DNA from: Pseudomonas sp.
Lineage (GTDB): Bacteria; Pseudomonadota; Gammaproteobacteria; Pseudomonadales; Pseudomonadaceae
Direction of reading: 5' to 3'
Length of the DNA: 6,739 bases
Assembly: GCA_026398835.1 (NCBI GenBank)
Contig: JAPLSD010000116.1
Location: forward strand, 1 to 6,739
Shown here: positions 6,073-6,739 of the stretch, one piece after another
Numbering within the stretch: the stretch's first letter is position 1
Layout of the letters: each line of letters begins with the position of its first letter
The notes under the pieces: model-generated
The model's database searches: none
The model's input: the letters and a program-made list of their open reading frames with translations, nothing else
Told to the model about the DNA's origin: nothing
Translations under genes and position numbers: made by a program

Positions 6073-6739
6073 TCAGCGAGTACCGCGGCGGCTCATGAAC
6101 GCCAGACGCTCAAGCAATTGCACGTCCTGCTCGTTCTTCACCAAGGCGCCTGCCAGTGGCGGGATCGCCTTGGTTGGATCGCGCTCACGCAGCACCGCTT
6201 CGCCAATGTTGTCGGCCATCAGCAGTTTTAGCCAGTCCACCAGTTCGGAGGTCGATGGCTTCTTCTTCAGACCTGGCACCTTGCGTACGTCGAAGAACAC
6301 GTCCAGCGCTTCGCTGACCAGATCTTTCTTGATGTCCGGGTAGTGCACGTCGACGATTTTTTGCAGGGTGACGCGGTCAGGGAAAGCGATGTAGTGGAAA
6401 AAGCAGCGACGCAGGAAGGCGTCCGGCAGCTCTTTCTCGTTATTGGAGGTAATGATGATGATCGGACGCTTCTTGGCTTTGATCGTTTCGTCGATCTCGT
6501 AAACGTAGAACTCCATCTTGTCGAGTTCTTGCAGCAGGTCGTTAGGGAATTCGATGTCGGCCTTGTCGATTTCATCGATCAGCAGAACCACCCGCTCTTC
6601 GGACTCGAAGGCTTCCCAGAGCTTGCCCTTTTTCAGGTAGTTGCGAACGTCATGGACCTTGTCCACGCCCAGCTGCGAGTCACGCAGACGGCTGACTGCG
6701 TCGTACTCGTAGAGGCCTTGATGAGCCTTGGTGGTGGAC
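6073..6739 (-). CDS. MoxR-family AAA+ ATPase, N-terminus outside the window
   Basis: The reading frame is open to the window edge. The visible part is 221 residues, starting STTKAHQGLYEYDAVSRLRD at the edge, so the GTG at 6664-6666 is an internal valine codon and not the start. By comparison with MoxR proteins of about 280 residues, roughly 60 N-terminal residues with the Walker A loop are missing. Visible elements are Walker B VVLLIDEIDKAD (about 6591-6556), the following LLQELDKMEFYVYEID, sensor 1 with IIIITSNNEKELPDAF, an arginine-finger candidate in FLRRC, and a helical lid domain through to the C-terminal MSRRGTR. MoxR ATPases use ATP to remodel or mature client enzymes together with VWA proteins, and the CoxE-like gene follows 33 bp downstream in the same direction. 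Whether the operon has more genes upstream cannot be seen. Confidence 0.92.
   Translation of the reverse strand, partial: STTKAHQGLYEYDAVSRLRDSQLGVDKVHDVRNYLKKGKLWEAFESEERVVLLIDEIDKADIEFPNDLLQELDKMEFYVYEIDETIKAKKRPIIIITSNNEKELPDAFLRRCFFHYIAFPDRVTLQKIVDVHYPDIKKDLVSEALDVFFDVRKVPGLKKKPSTSELVDWLKLLMADNIGEAVLRERDPTKAIPPLAGALVKNEQDVQLLERLAFMSRRGTR

Noticed and set aside
6664..6666. GTG as the start codon of the MoxR ATPase.
   Set aside because: The frame stays open to the window edge and the upstream residues (STTKAHQGLYEYDAVSRLRD) are plausible MoxR sequence. The Walker A loop must lie further upstream, so the gene is simply cut by the window.

Overview
This window reads as chromosomal DNA of a GC-rich gammaproteobacterium, most likely a Pseudomonas of the fluorescens group. 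That placement is inferred from the character of the proteins, the strong G/C preference at third codon positions (which leaves very long open antisense frames) and a palindrome at 4828-4858 whose arm sequence resembles a dispersed repeat common in those genomes. No database search was possible. Nothing here suggests a phage, plasmid, insertion sequence or CRISPR array.

Left block (19-4817): a LysR-type regulator on the minus strand faces a plus-strand operon across a 143-bp divergent promoter region. The operon encodes an MFS carboxylate-type transporter (1077-2363) and the three genes of the prokaryotic ATP-dependent 5-oxoprolinase: pxpA (2436-3188), pxpB (3185-3897) and pxpC (3894-4817). 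The pxp genes are joined by 4-base ATGA stop/start overlaps. The likely job is uptake of an organic acid, perhaps 5-oxoproline (pyroglutamate) itself, and ring opening of 5-oxoproline to glutamate, under control of the LysR protein.

The most striking observation is that pxpB is broken as written. An exact 8-bp tandem duplication (CGTGAACT twice, 3389-3404) shifts the frame and gives a stop at 3404-3406 after 73 codons. Removing one copy restores a perfect 234-residue PxpB. The break should abolish 5-oxoprolinase activity and may also reduce translation of the coupled pxpC, unless it is an assembly error or a reversible slippage event.

Right block (4861-6739): on the minus strand, converging on pxpC, lie a CoxE-like von Willebrand factor A protein (4861-6039) and, upstream of it, a MoxR-family AAA+ ATPase whose N-terminus runs off the window (6073 to beyond 6739). 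The two form a typical ATPase/VWA chaperone pair, 33 bp apart. The two blocks are separated by only 43 bp, which hold a perfect 14-bp-arm palindrome.

The system as a whole is a recognisable metabolic locus beside a housekeeping-type MoxR/VWA pair. I do not see an entirely new system. The points of interest are the pxpB lesion, the transporter's possible substrate, and the altered MIDAS motif in the VWA protein.
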